This document shows positions 1 to 5,587 of a stretch of 5,775 nucleotides of DNA, piece after piece; positions within the stretch are counted from its first letter, which is position 1, and every line of letters begins with the position of its first letter. A program made the position numbers and the translations under genes. The stretch covers positions 1-5,775 of the forward strand of contig JAFVDC010000169.1 in NCBI GenBank assembly GCA_017478685.1. The letters are read 5' to 3'. Source of the DNA: Bacteroidales bacterium. Its GTDB lineage: Bacteria > Bacteroidota > Bacteroidia > Bacteroidales > UBA932. The notes below the pieces were generated by a model. The model was given only the letters and a program-made list of their open reading frames with translations. It made no database searches and was not told the DNA's origin.

Positions 1-80
1 TAAAGAACTTCGTACGTGGGGTTGTAAAGGATTTCCTTCACGCCCTTGATGCCGTACTTTTTGAGATCGATGTTTGCCAT
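1..80 (-). CDS. pckA: Phosphoenolpyruvate carboxykinase (ATP), N-terminal fragment cut by window edge
   Basis: Only the first 26 codons are present, read leftward from the ATG at 80-78. The peptide begins MANIDLKKYGIKGVKEILYN and continues PTYEVL. From memory this matches the N-terminus of ATP-dependent PEP carboxykinase of Bacteroidales (pattern MANxDLxKYGIxGxxEIxYNPxYExL). The enzyme interconverts oxaloacetate plus ATP with PEP, CO2 and ADP in the cytosol. In gut Bacteroidota it usually runs in the CO2-fixing, ATP-yielding direction on the way to succinate. The catalytic and nucleotide-binding motifs lie outside the window and cannot be checked. It follows the lipoprotein gene after a 42-base AT-rich gap and has its own good promoter match, so it is probably a separate transcription unit, although I see no terminator before it. 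The start is supported by the family N-terminus. Confidence 0.82.
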   Translation of the reverse strand, partial: MANIDLKKYGIKGVKEILYNPTYEVL

Positions 81-84
81 ATTG

Positions 85-100
85 AATATTTTAAAATATT
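85..100. repeat. Perfect 16-base AT-only palindrome in the pckA leader
   Basis: AATATTTTAAAATATT is exactly self-complementary with no loop. It lies 4 bases upstream of the pckA start codon and downstream of the predicted -7 box, so it should fall within the transcribed leader. It could be a binding site for a dimeric regulator or simply the AT-rich leader typical of strongly translated Bacteroidota genes. With no GC and no loop it is a poor candidate for a transcription terminator. Confidence 0.45.
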
Positions 101-117
101 TTATAATTTCGAGTGCG

Positions 118-148
118 CAAATTTACTCTATTTCCGCAACTTTTCCAA
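118..148 (-). promoter_or_regulatory. Predicted pckA promoter (Bacteroidota -33/-7 type)
   Basis: On the minus strand TAAATTTG (125-118) matches the Bacteroidota -7 consensus TAnnTTTG perfectly. A TTG (148-146) lies 20 bases upstream, fitting the -33 element spacing. The -7 box ends 37 bases before the pckA ATG, giving an inferred leader of about 30 bases. The TAA stop codon of the upstream lipoprotein gene (125-123) is the first three bases of the -7 box, so the promoter core overlaps the end of that gene. Motif and spacing are seen; activity is inferred. Confidence 0.62.
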
Positions 149-965
149 GCTTCTGGTTTATTCTTTTTCTAAGGCCCGGAGACAGCGAAAGGTTTTCTTC
201 TTTGTCGGCCAGGTCCAGCCATTTGGCAGAGAGTTCATAATCCTCCAGAAGGTACATCGCCATGGCTATGTTGTAGTCTGCGACCGCCCTCTTGAGGGCA
301 GTGCCGCCCTTTGTGAATTTCATCCAGACGTCCACTGCCTTTCCAAAATCGTTCTTGTAGCTGTACTCCAGGGCTTTCTCCCACTCAGAGGCATTGAAGT
401 CGTCAAAGTAGTACAGGCTGAAAGTCTGGGTTTTCCAGTTTGACAGGAAACGGGTGGCTATTCGGCCGCCAACGGTTTCGGCCTCCGGAGAGAGGTCCGA
501 CATGCCGTTTTTGGGAACAAGCACGGCCTGTCCCTTGAAGCGGTGCACCTTGTCCTTGCCCATGCTGTCGTAGACGCTCAGGTTGGTTTTCACCGGCACG
601 CGGGTGGTGTCTTCGCCGGGAGTGAGGGTGGAATTCAGGAGAAACACTACATCGGCCTCGGTGTCCATCACAAGTGAATGCATGAGTTCCAGTGAAACGG
701 AATCGGCCGCAGGGACGCGGTACATGCCGATGACTTCATCACCGCCGAAGTAATCGTTTTCGAGGACCCTGGCCATGGCCGAAGCGGTATTGCGGTCGAA
801 GGTGGAGTCCGGGGTTTCCATGGTCACTATGGCCATGGATTTCCGTGCAAGGTCCAGTCCGGAATTGGATGGCTGGCGCACGTCCAGATGCAGGGAATAC
901 ACCTGAGGGGAGCACGAAACTGCCGCCATGGCGGCAAGAAGCAGCGGGATCAAAACTTTTTTCAT
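123..965 (-). CDS. Predicted lipoprotein with TPR-like C-terminus, DUF6340-like
   Basis: The 280-residue protein starts with a lipoprotein signal peptide: K2-K3, a hydrophobic stretch at residues 4-16, and a lipobox-like A-V-S-C with the lipidated cysteine at C18. The residues after it (SPQVYS) lack the acidic stretch of the Bacteroidetes surface-export signal, so a periplasm-facing anchor is the simpler inference. Residues about 40-180 form an alpha/beta region with no catalytic motif I recognise. Residues about 194-257 (WEKALEYSYKNDFGKAVDVW, then ADYNIAMAMYLLEDYELSAKWL) look like two TPR-type helical hairpins, suggesting a protein-protein contact role. The arrangement resembles the Bacteroidota family DUF6340, of unknown function; that assignment is from memory. 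The ATG overlaps the rimO stop as ATGA (965-962), so translation is probably coupled. It is the last gene of the run. Confidence 0.85.
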   Translation of the reverse strand: MKKVLIPLLLAAMAAVSCSPQVYSLHLDVRQPSNSGLDLARKSMAIVTMETPDSTFDRNTASAMARVLENDYFGGDEVIGMYRVPAADSVSLELMHSLVMDTEADVVFLLNSTLTPGEDTTRVPVKTNLSVYDSMGKDKVHRFKGQAVLVPKNGMSDLSPEAETVGGRIATRFLSNWKTQTFSLYYFDDFNASEWEKALEYSYKNDFGKAVDVWMKFTKGGTALKRAVADYNIAMAMYLLEDYELSAKWLDLADKEENLSLSPGLRKRINQKLGKVAEIE

Positions 966-2263
966 ATCACTTCCGCAATTAAGTCGTATTCGTCGGCGCC
1001 GGTAATCCTGACCTGAAGGAAGGTCCCCACAAGGGACTCGCCATCAATGCCCTCCGGAAGCTTCACCAGGATTTCACCGTCCACTTCCGGGCTTTCAAAC
1101 TCACTGCGGCATACAAGGACGCCGCCCGTGAAGGAATCGGCCAGTACTTTTTCCACCGTGCCCACACGAGAAAGATTATATGCAAGAGAAATGCCACGCT
1201 GCTCTTCCATGAGGGCATCCAGGCGTTTTTTCTTGGTTGCGGGAAGCACGCTGTCCCTGAGGTTCTCCGCGCCGAAGGTCCCTTCCTCTTCTGAGTACAT
1301 AAAAGCGCCAAGCCGCTGGAAACGGGCTTCCTTCACAAAGTCAAGGAGCTGGCGGAATTCACGGGTGCCTTCTCCGGGATGGCCCACAATCATGGTGGTG
1401 CGAAGCACAACCCCCGGGACGCGCTCTCTCATGCGCTGAATAAGAGCCCTTGTCCAGGCACCGTCCACTCCCCTGTGCATTGCCGAAAGGACGGGGTTTG
1501 CAATATGCTGGAGGGGGATGTCCATGTATCGGCACACCTTGGGATTGGAGGCCATTTGGTCCAGGACATCCTCCGGGAAATTCGCGGGATAGGAGTAATG
1601 GATCCGGAGCCACTCTATGCCTTCCACCTTTGAAAGTTCCCGTAAAAGACGGGCCAGGGAGCGCTTGCCGTAAATGTCCAGGCCGTAGTAGGTGGTGTCC
1701 TGGGCGATTATCACAAGCTCCCGGATGCCCTTTGCGGCAAGTTCGGCGGCTTCGGCCACAAGGGTTTCAATGGGAACGGACTTGTGCGCTCCGCGGATAA
1801 AGGGAATGGCGCAGTAAGAGCAGCGGCGGTTGCAGCCCTCGGAAATCTTGAAGTAGGCGTAGGGCTTTCCGGGGGCCGTTAAAATGCGCTTGTGGGCATT
1901 CTCATGGGACGGGGTGCATCCAAGCGCCTTCACAAGGGAATCCAGTTCCCTTGCGCCGAACCAGCCGTCCACTTCCGGGATAAGGTCCGGGAGTTCCTGG
2001 GGGTATCTTTGGGAAAGGCAGCCGAAAACGAGAAGACGGCCCACCTCCCCCGCCTTTTTCCTTTGGGCGGCTTCCAGGATAACCTGGATGGACTGTTCCT
2101 TGGCGTCCCCGATGAACCCGCAGGTGTTTATTGCAAGGACATCTACCGGTGAGGCATCCTCCTCAGGAACAATCTCATAAGAGCCTTGTACCTGATACAG
2201 CAGGTGTTCCGTGTCTACGGTGTTCTTGGAACAGCCCAGGGTTATGACCTTGAGGGTGGGCAT
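962..2263 (-). CDS. rimO: Ribosomal protein S12 methylthiotransferase RimO
   Basis: A radical-SAM methylthiotransferase that adds a methylthio group to the conserved aspartate of ribosomal protein uS12. All three family domains are present in 433 residues, the usual length. The N-terminal UPF0004 domain (about 4-120) carries the auxiliary-cluster cysteines C11 (LGCSKN), C48 (NTCGF) and C82 (FGCLSQRY). The radical SAM core (about 130-345) has CxxxCxxC at C144, C148 and C151 (SEGCNRRCSYCAIP). A C-terminal TRAM domain (about 365-433) binds RNA or protein. LGCSKNxVDxE and IPFIRGAHKS favour RimO over the tRNA enzyme MiaB. The ATG overlaps the DUF5606 stop by one base (TAATG), and a perfect AAGGAGG lies just upstream, unusual for this phylum. 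Its own stop overlaps the lipoprotein start. Confidence 0.97.
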   Translation of the reverse strand: MPTLKVITLGCSKNTVDTEHLLYQVQGSYEIVPEEDASPVDVLAINTCGFIGDAKEQSIQVILEAAQRKKAGEVGRLLVFGCLSQRYPQELPDLIPEVDGWFGARELDSLVKALGCTPSHENAHKRILTAPGKPYAYFKISEGCNRRCSYCAIPFIRGAHKSVPIETLVAEAAELAAKGIRELVIIAQDTTYYGLDIYGKRSLARLLRELSKVEGIEWLRIHYSYPANFPEDVLDQMASNPKVCRYMDIPLQHIANPVLSAMHRGVDGAWTRALIQRMRERVPGVVLRTTMIVGHPGEGTREFRQLLDFVKEARFQRLGAFMYSEEEGTFGAENLRDSVLPATKKKRLDALMEEQRGISLAYNLSRVGTVEKVLADSFTGGVLVCRSEFESPEVDGEILVKLPEGIDGESLVGTFLQVRITGADEYDLIAEVI

Positions 2264-2706
2264 TATGCCTCCTTGGCGGCTTCGGCCTCACGTTCTTCGT
2301 CCGTGAGGAAATCCAGGGAAGCGTATTCCTTGAGGATGTTGTACCATTCGGCCACCTTCTTCATGTGGGACACATAGAAGCGGTCGCGGTCATAATCCGG
2401 GAGGGCTTTCTCAAAGAGGGCCTTGAATTCATCATCGGCGGCCTTGTGAGCCGGTGCGGGGGCGTCTCCAAGCACTTCCTTCATCTTGAGGAACACCTCC
2501 TGGAGCTTGATCTCCTCCTCTGAGGTGTAGATGGAGATGTCGGCCATTGAAGTGATACCGGCCGAAGCGCTCACATTGAGGCGCTTCTTAGTGTCAAGGG
2601 CCTCAACGATAGCACCCTGGCGAGACTGTGCGATATAATTGAAAAGGCCTCTCTGGCCGCGTACTGAAAGAATTTTCGCGAGATCTGTTTTCATATTTTG
2701 AGTCAT
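2263..2706 (-). CDS. DUF5606 domain-containing protein
   Basis: A 147-residue Bacteroidota-restricted protein, recognised from memory as the DUF5606 family, of unknown function. The N-terminal domain (about 7-78) has the family-like opening DLAKILSVRGQRGLFNYIAQ, then IVEALDTKKRLNV and MADISIYTSEEEIKL, suggesting a small beta-barrel. A linker rich in A, P and D (81-92) leads to a helical segment with YDRDRFYVSHMKKVAEWYNIL (about 105-125), conserved-looking and possibly a binding surface. It ends in a charged tail rich in E and A. There is no signal peptide or membrane segment, so it is cytoplasmic. The ATG overlaps the coaE stop as ATGA; an internal ATG at codon 5 (2694-2692) is an alternative start that fits the possible promoter at 2729-2722 slightly better. 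Its stop overlaps the rimO start. Co-occurrence with coaE and rimO is seen; function is not inferable. Confidence 0.88.
   Translation of the reverse strand: MTQNMKTDLAKILSVRGQRGLFNYIAQSRQGAIVEALDTKKRLNVSASAGITSMADISIYTSEEEIKLQEVFLKMKEVLGDAPAPAHKAADDEFKALFEKALPDYDRDRFYVSHMKKVAEWYNILKEYASLDFLTDEEREAEAAKEA
2268..2274 (-). promoter_or_regulatory. Perfect Shine-Dalgarno sequence before rimO
   Basis: The minus strand reads AAGGAGG, then CATA, then the rimO ATG. This is a full match to the 16S rRNA anti-SD with a short 4-base spacer, inside the last codons (K-E-A-stop) of the DUF5606 gene. The other genes here have at best partial SD matches, as expected for Bacteroidota. The match could be a by-product of the K-E codons AAG GAG. 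Confidence 0.5.
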
Positions 2707-3275
2707 TTGTTTTCAAGTTTACAAATATAGCTATTTTTGCCGAAAAAGACGCGGTTCACCTTCCGGGAAAGAGCCTGGATGGTGCTGCCGTTCTCTATTA
2801 CGGCATTGGCCTTTGAAAGGTCCAAAGTCTGTGCTGCCATCCGGCGGCGGGCGTCTTCTTCCGTGAGCCCCCGGCCGATGAGCCTTTGGAGCCTCACCTC
2901 CTCCGGAGCCGTAACCACCACCACATAATCGGCAATGCCATTAAAAATCGGCTTTGAAAGGATTATGGCCGATTCCAGCACCACAAAAGGAGCGTTCTGC
3001 GCGTCCCGCCACGCCTTGAAGTCTTCAAGCACAAGCGGATACACTATCCCCTCCAACTTTTCCCTTGCCCCGGCATCGGAAAAAATAAGCTTTGCGAAGT
3101 CCTTGAACGGCACCCCAAGCTCCTTTTCCAGCTTTTCTTTGAGCCCAGGAACGGAGTCGTACAATGCCTTGGTGCGGGAGTCGGAATCATATATGGGAAT
3201 GCCCTTCCTTGAAAGAAGGGCGCACACGGCGGATTTGCCGCTTCCGATGGTGCCTGTTACGATTACGGTGAGCAT
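2703..3275 (-). CDS. coaE: Dephospho-CoA kinase
   Basis: Catalyses the last step of coenzyme A synthesis, ATP-dependent 3'-phosphorylation of dephospho-CoA, in the cytosol. The P-loop is GTIGSGKS (8-15). The acceptor-side motif is YDSDSRTKALY (29-39), corresponding to the family DAD/SD region. The Bacteroidota-type core LESAIIL follows (100-106), then VVVVTAPEEVRLQRLIGRGLTEEDARRRMAAQ with the lid arginines (about 118-149) and the C-terminal IENGS. At 190 residues it is slightly short: the segment before the conserved His-Pro seems several residues shorter than in relatives I remember, and that motif reads YP (79-80) instead of HP. The tail (FFGKNSYICKLENK) is encoded by unusually AT-rich DNA containing a palindrome and a promoter-like element. 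The start overlaps the ybbR stop (TAATG); the stop overlaps the DUF5606 start (ATGA). Confidence 0.95.
   Translation of the reverse strand: MLTVIVTGTIGSGKSAVCALLSRKGIPIYDSDSRTKALYDSVPGLKEKLEKELGVPFKDFAKLIFSDAGAREKLEGIVYPLVLEDFKAWRDAQNAPFVVLESAIILSKPIFNGIADYVVVVTAPEEVRLQRLIGRGLTEEDARRRMAAQTLDLSKANAVIENGSTIQALSRKVNRVFFGKNSYICKLENK
2722..2729 (-). promoter_or_regulatory. Possible internal promoter for DUF5606-rimO-lipoprotein genes
   Basis: TATATTTG on the minus strand is a perfect TAnnTTTG -7 element in the last codons of coaE, 15 bases before the DUF5606 ATG and 27 bases before its codon-5 ATG. The local DNA is AT-rich compared with the rest of coaE. No TTG is present 19-21 bases upstream, so the -33 element is missing and this is a weaker call than the pckA promoter. 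It could give the distal three genes a second transcript. Confidence 0.35.
2722..2739. repeat. 18-base near-perfect palindrome at the 3' end of coaE
   Basis: CAAATATAGCTATTTTTG pairs with its own complement at 16 of 18 positions; the only failure is T2726 against T2735. It has no loop and only a central GC, so it is not terminator-like. Each strand contains a TAnnTTTG octamer (TATATTTG on minus, TATTTTTG on plus). A dimeric regulator site or a bidirectional promoter core are both possible; chance is not excluded. Confidence 0.45.
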
Positions 3276-4243
3276 TACCTCAGCTCTACGCAGTCAAACA
3301 CCTCAGGCTCTACGTGATACTCCAGCACCCCGGAAGGCAGTCTGAGGGTGCGGGGCGCGCACCGGCCGCTCAGGGACTCGCTGAAGTCACGGTAGTCTAT
3401 GTAGAGCTTGAACGACGCCAGAGGGTCTTTCTGGAGGGGGAAAGCGCAGCGCATGACAACCGATGCCGTGGTGGGATACACCTGCAGCTGATGACCGGCG
3501 GGGACGTTCCACACCTCCAGGGGAACCTCCGTGCGGAGTTCCACATACCTGGAAACTGGGATTTCATAGCTCACCTCCTCGTGGGACATCCTCACGCCCG
3601 GAATCTCTTCAAGCTTAAGGATTCCATGCTGGGAGCTATGGAGGTCCGTCATGACAATGCGGGCCGAAGTTATTTTCTCTATGCCATCAAGGATTTCATC
3701 CGTGGCATAAACCGTCACGGAATCCGGGGAGACCCGGAACGGGCCGCTCATCATGTACTGGGAGCGGCAGTGGATGGAGCGGGGAACCTCCACGGGGACC
3801 TTCTTGTGCCTTTCGGAGGGGAACACAAAGCGGAGGGTGTCCGTGATGAAGGCCTCCACAGTGGTGCCTTCCCCGAAAAACTGGCCGATGTAGGAGTTCT
3901 TGGCGCCGCCTATGACGCAGAAAGTCTCCGGGCCCGTGCGGCGCATGTCGCCTCTGTCGAAGGCAACCGTCACAACCCGCTTTTCCTTGCGGCTGTGCTC
4001 CCTCACAAGGCGGAACCCGTCTGTGCGGCAGCGCGCGCTAACAATTACGGTATTGGACGAAGTGCCCCTGTGGCCGTCAATGTTGCACTGGGCCACCACC
4101 GGAACGCTTATGGTGCCGGTGTAAACGTTGGAGAGCTGAGTGAGGAACCAGATAAGGCCGGCTATGAGAACGGAAGCGGCAAGGATCACCCACTCCCGTC
4201 CCATTCCGCCTTTCAGCCTCCCTATGCGCTCCTTAAGCGGCAC
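3275..4243 (-). CDS. YbbR-like domain protein, membrane-anchored
   Basis: A 322-residue protein with a short basic N-terminus (K4, R6, R9, K11, R16), one transmembrane helix (about 18-36, WVILAASVLIAGLIWFLTQ) and a long extracytoplasmic part. That part holds YbbR-type beta repeats, visible as SVPVVAQCNIDG (46-57), KKVPVEVPRSIHC (147-159) with SPDSVTVYA (172-180), and TEVPLEVWNVPAGHQLQVYPTTASVVM (239-264). YbbR (CdaR) proteins regulate the CdaA diadenylate cyclase in Firmicutes; there is no cdaA here, so that role should not be assumed. Its place between yajC and coaE is, as I recall, common in Bacteroidales. I chose the GTG at 4243 because an in-frame stop (the yajC stop) lies two codons upstream and the basic N-terminus suits the membrane anchor. 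The alternative is ATG at codon 14 (4204). It has seven cysteines, an odd number for this location. Confidence 0.87.
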   Translation of the reverse strand: MPLKERIGRLKGGMGREWVILAASVLIAGLIWFLTQLSNVYTGTISVPVVAQCNIDGHRGTSSNTVIVSARCRTDGFRLVREHSRKEKRVVTVAFDRGDMRRTGPETFCVIGGAKNSYIGQFFGEGTTVEAFITDTLRFVFPSERHKKVPVEVPRSIHCRSQYMMSGPFRVSPDSVTVYATDEILDGIEKITSARIVMTDLHSSQHGILKLEEIPGVRMSHEEVSYEIPVSRYVELRTEVPLEVWNVPAGHQLQVYPTTASVVMRCAFPLQKDPLASFKLYIDYRDFSESLSGRCAPRTLRLPSGVLEYHVEPEVFDCVELR

Positions 4244-4249
4244 TGTTGC

Positions 4250-4567
4250 TTACTTCTGGACGTCTGAGTAATCCTTCTGGAGGCCCTGCTTGTCTACGCG
4301 GAGCTTTACGTCGCCGTCTACTTTGAGAAGGGCGGTTTTCTCGTTTACCTCCACAATTTCTCCGTAGATGCCGCCGACGGTGACAACCTTGTCACCTTTC
4401 TTGAGGCTGTTACGGAACTCCTGGAGCTCTTTCTGCTGCTTGCGCTGGGGTCGGATCATGAAAAGCCACATCACAAGGATGATGGCGGCAAACATGATGA
4501 TTGTGGGAAGGGCGCTCTGCTGACCCTGGGGGGCAGCTGCCTGAAGTGCGATGAAAAGAGTGTTCAT
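4250..4567 (-). CDS. yajC: Preprotein translocase subunit YajC
   Basis: A 105-residue single-pass inner-membrane protein, the accessory subunit that associates with SecDF and the SecYEG translocon. A short N-terminal segment rich in A and Q (8-18) precedes one transmembrane helix (about 20-38, LPTIIMFAAIILVMWLFMI). The family signature RPQRKQQKELQEF (39-51) follows, then the cytosolic beta domain with LKKGDKVVTVGGIYGEIVEV (55-74) and LLKVDGDVKLRVDK (80-93). Length and motif order are normal for the family. The start codon comes two bases after the nusB TAG stop and the stop lies six bases before the ybbR GTG, so it must be co-transcribed with both. secDF is not in the window. Confidence 0.96.
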   Translation of the reverse strand: MNTLFIALQAAAPQGQQSALPTIIMFAAIILVMWLFMIRPQRKQQKELQEFRNSLKKGDKVVTVGGIYGEIVEVNEKTALLKVDGDVKLRVDKQGLQKDYSDVQK

Positions 4568-4569
4568 TT

Positions 4570-5499
4570 CTATAATGCGTTATTGTTTTTGACTATGGTT
4601 CCTTTGGCTTCACCGTCCTTGATGAGGCGGTCCAGAAGGCCGTTTACAAAGCTCCGGCTCTTGGGAGTGGAGTAGTATTTGGATATTTCAACGTATTCGT
4701 TGATGGTAACCCTGATGGGGATGTCGGGGAAGGTGGTGGCTTCGGCCAGTCCCATTGCTATGAGCACTATGTCCGTGGTGTAGAGACGGTCCTGGTCCCA
4801 CTTGGAGACGGACTGCGCAATGAGGGCGCTGTACTCCGAGTAACGGCCGTATGCCGCCGAAAGGAGTTTCTTGGAGAATTCCTCTCCGTCCGGCATATAG
4901 AGCGGAGGATAGCTCCAGCGGCCAAGGCGGCCGGCCTCTTCCAGGGAGCGGATGCAGGTGCCAAGGGCGTAGGGAAGGTCATCGGCCCAGTGGATGGAGA
5001 GGTCTTCCAGGATCTGGGCAAGCGAAGGGTCGTCCTCGAACTCTTCCTCGAACACCCTTTTCCAAAGCGCGGCGTCTTCCTTGAGGGAGGAAGTACCGGA
5101 GTTCATGTACTCAATGAAATAATCGCGGGTTTTGAGGCGCACGTAAAGGTCCGAGAGAAAGGCGTCGTTCTGGGCCCAGGACATCTTTTTCTTTTCCGTG
5201 ATGCGCTTGAAGTCCGGGTCTCCCTCCAGGAGGGCCGAAATGCCGTTACGGACAAATTTCATGTTGGGAGAGAGGTCTTCCTCTGTGGGATTGAACTTTC
5301 CTTTTGCGGCCTCGATGCGGCGCGCGGCCTCTCCCGTGAGGGCCGGGATTACGGAAAGCATATATAGATATAGGTCCCTGGTGGCTTCTGCAGAGGTTTC
5401 AAGGCTTCCGAGTGCTTCCTTCAGTGAAAGGTCCGGATTCTCTGCGTAAGAATACAGCACCTTGAAGGCCTTGATACGTAAGATTCGTCTGTTGAGCAT
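4570..5499 (-). CDS. nusB: Transcription antitermination factor NusB, long Bacteroidota form
   Basis: NusB binds boxA RNA together with NusE (S10) and supports antitermination on rRNA operons. This protein is 309 residues, about twice E. coli NusB, as is usual in Bacteroidota. The first helix carries the family pattern RRILRIKAFKVLYSY (4-18). A middle insert (about 60-210) is lineage-specific, helical and rich in acidic residues. The canonical C-terminal part (about 215-297) contains WDQDRLYTTDIVLIAMGLAEA and PDIPIRVTINEYVEISKYYS, followed by STPKSRSFVNGLLDRL. The ATG at 5499 is firm: an in-frame TGA lies two codons upstream (5505-5503). It is first in the seven-gene minus-strand run, with a good -7 element about 20 bases upstream, and is followed by yajC after two bases. 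Confidence 0.95.
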   Translation of the reverse strand: MLNRRILRIKAFKVLYSYAENPDLSLKEALGSLETSAEATRDLYLYMLSVIPALTGEAARRIEAAKGKFNPTEEDLSPNMKFVRNGISALLEGDPDFKRITEKKKMSWAQNDAFLSDLYVRLKTRDYFIEYMNSGTSSLKEDAALWKRVFEEEFEDDPSLAQILEDLSIHWADDLPYALGTCIRSLEEAGRLGRWSYPPLYMPDGEEFSKKLLSAAYGRYSEYSALIAQSVSKWDQDRLYTTDIVLIAMGLAEATTFPDIPIRVTINEYVEISKYYSTPKSRSFVNGLLDRLIKDGEAKGTIVKNNNAL

Positions 5500-5519
5500 A
5501 TGTCAAATAAAATTTATGG

Positions 5520-5527
5520 CAAAGATA
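5520..5527 (-). promoter_or_regulatory. Predicted promoter of the nusB operon (-7 element)
   Basis: TATCTTTG on the minus strand matches TAnnTTTG exactly and ends 20 bases before the nusB ATG, implying a leader of about 15 bases. The expected -33 position (about 5548-5551) reads ATT-like rather than TTG, so only half the promoter is clear. It is the only good candidate upstream of the operon. Confidence 0.58.
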
Positions 5528-5550
5528 GCGTTTTTTTAATAATAAATAAT

Positions 5551-5558
5551 TATATTTG
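5551..5558 (+). promoter_or_regulatory. Predicted promoter of the DUF3276/PUR gene (-7 element)
   Basis: TATATTTG on the plus strand matches TAnnTTTG exactly and ends 29 bases before the ATG at 5588, implying a leader of about 20-25 bases that is rich in A and purines (AAAAACGAAGAGAGAAG). No TTTG is found at the expected -33 position near 5528-5531. The element diverges from the nusB -7 box with 23 bases between them. Confidence 0.56.
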
Positions 5559-5587
5559 TGTTTGAAAACCAAAAACGAAGAGAGAAG

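Noticed and set aside
81..122. Terminator for the seven-gene operon in the gap before pckA
   Set aside because: The only symmetry is a loop-free AT palindrome; there is no GC stem followed by a T-run, so I do not call a terminator.
46..240. Short plus-strand frame with a hydrophobic start, spanning the pckA-lipoprotein junction
   Set aside because: It overlaps two minus-strand genes and the pckA promoter; the hydrophobicity comes from AT-rich intergenic DNA read in this frame. No promoter match or family resemblance.
2004..2011. TATCTTTG on the plus strand inside rimO, as a possible antisense promoter
   Set aside because: It is explained by the conserved codons for Q-R-Y of the RimO motif. 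A six-base-specific pattern is expected about three times by chance in both strands of a window this size, and no -33 element is apparent.
1047..2180. Several plus-strand open frames opposite rimO
   Set aside because: All are antisense to a complete RimO with every catalytic motif, and their translations are rich in R, P and S without family resemblance.
3201..3221. Hairpin with a 7-base stem (GCCCTTC/GAAGGGC) and 7-base loop near the 5' end of coaE
   Set aside because: It is inside coding sequence, has no following U-run on the minus strand, and is short enough to occur by chance. No evidence that it acts as a terminator or attenuator.
3314..4267. Long open frame of 317 codons on the plus strand, opposite the ybbR-like gene
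   Set aside because: It runs antisense to a gene with a clear membrane anchor and YbbR repeats, and the product has no recognisable domain. Long antisense frames are common opposite GC-rich codons.
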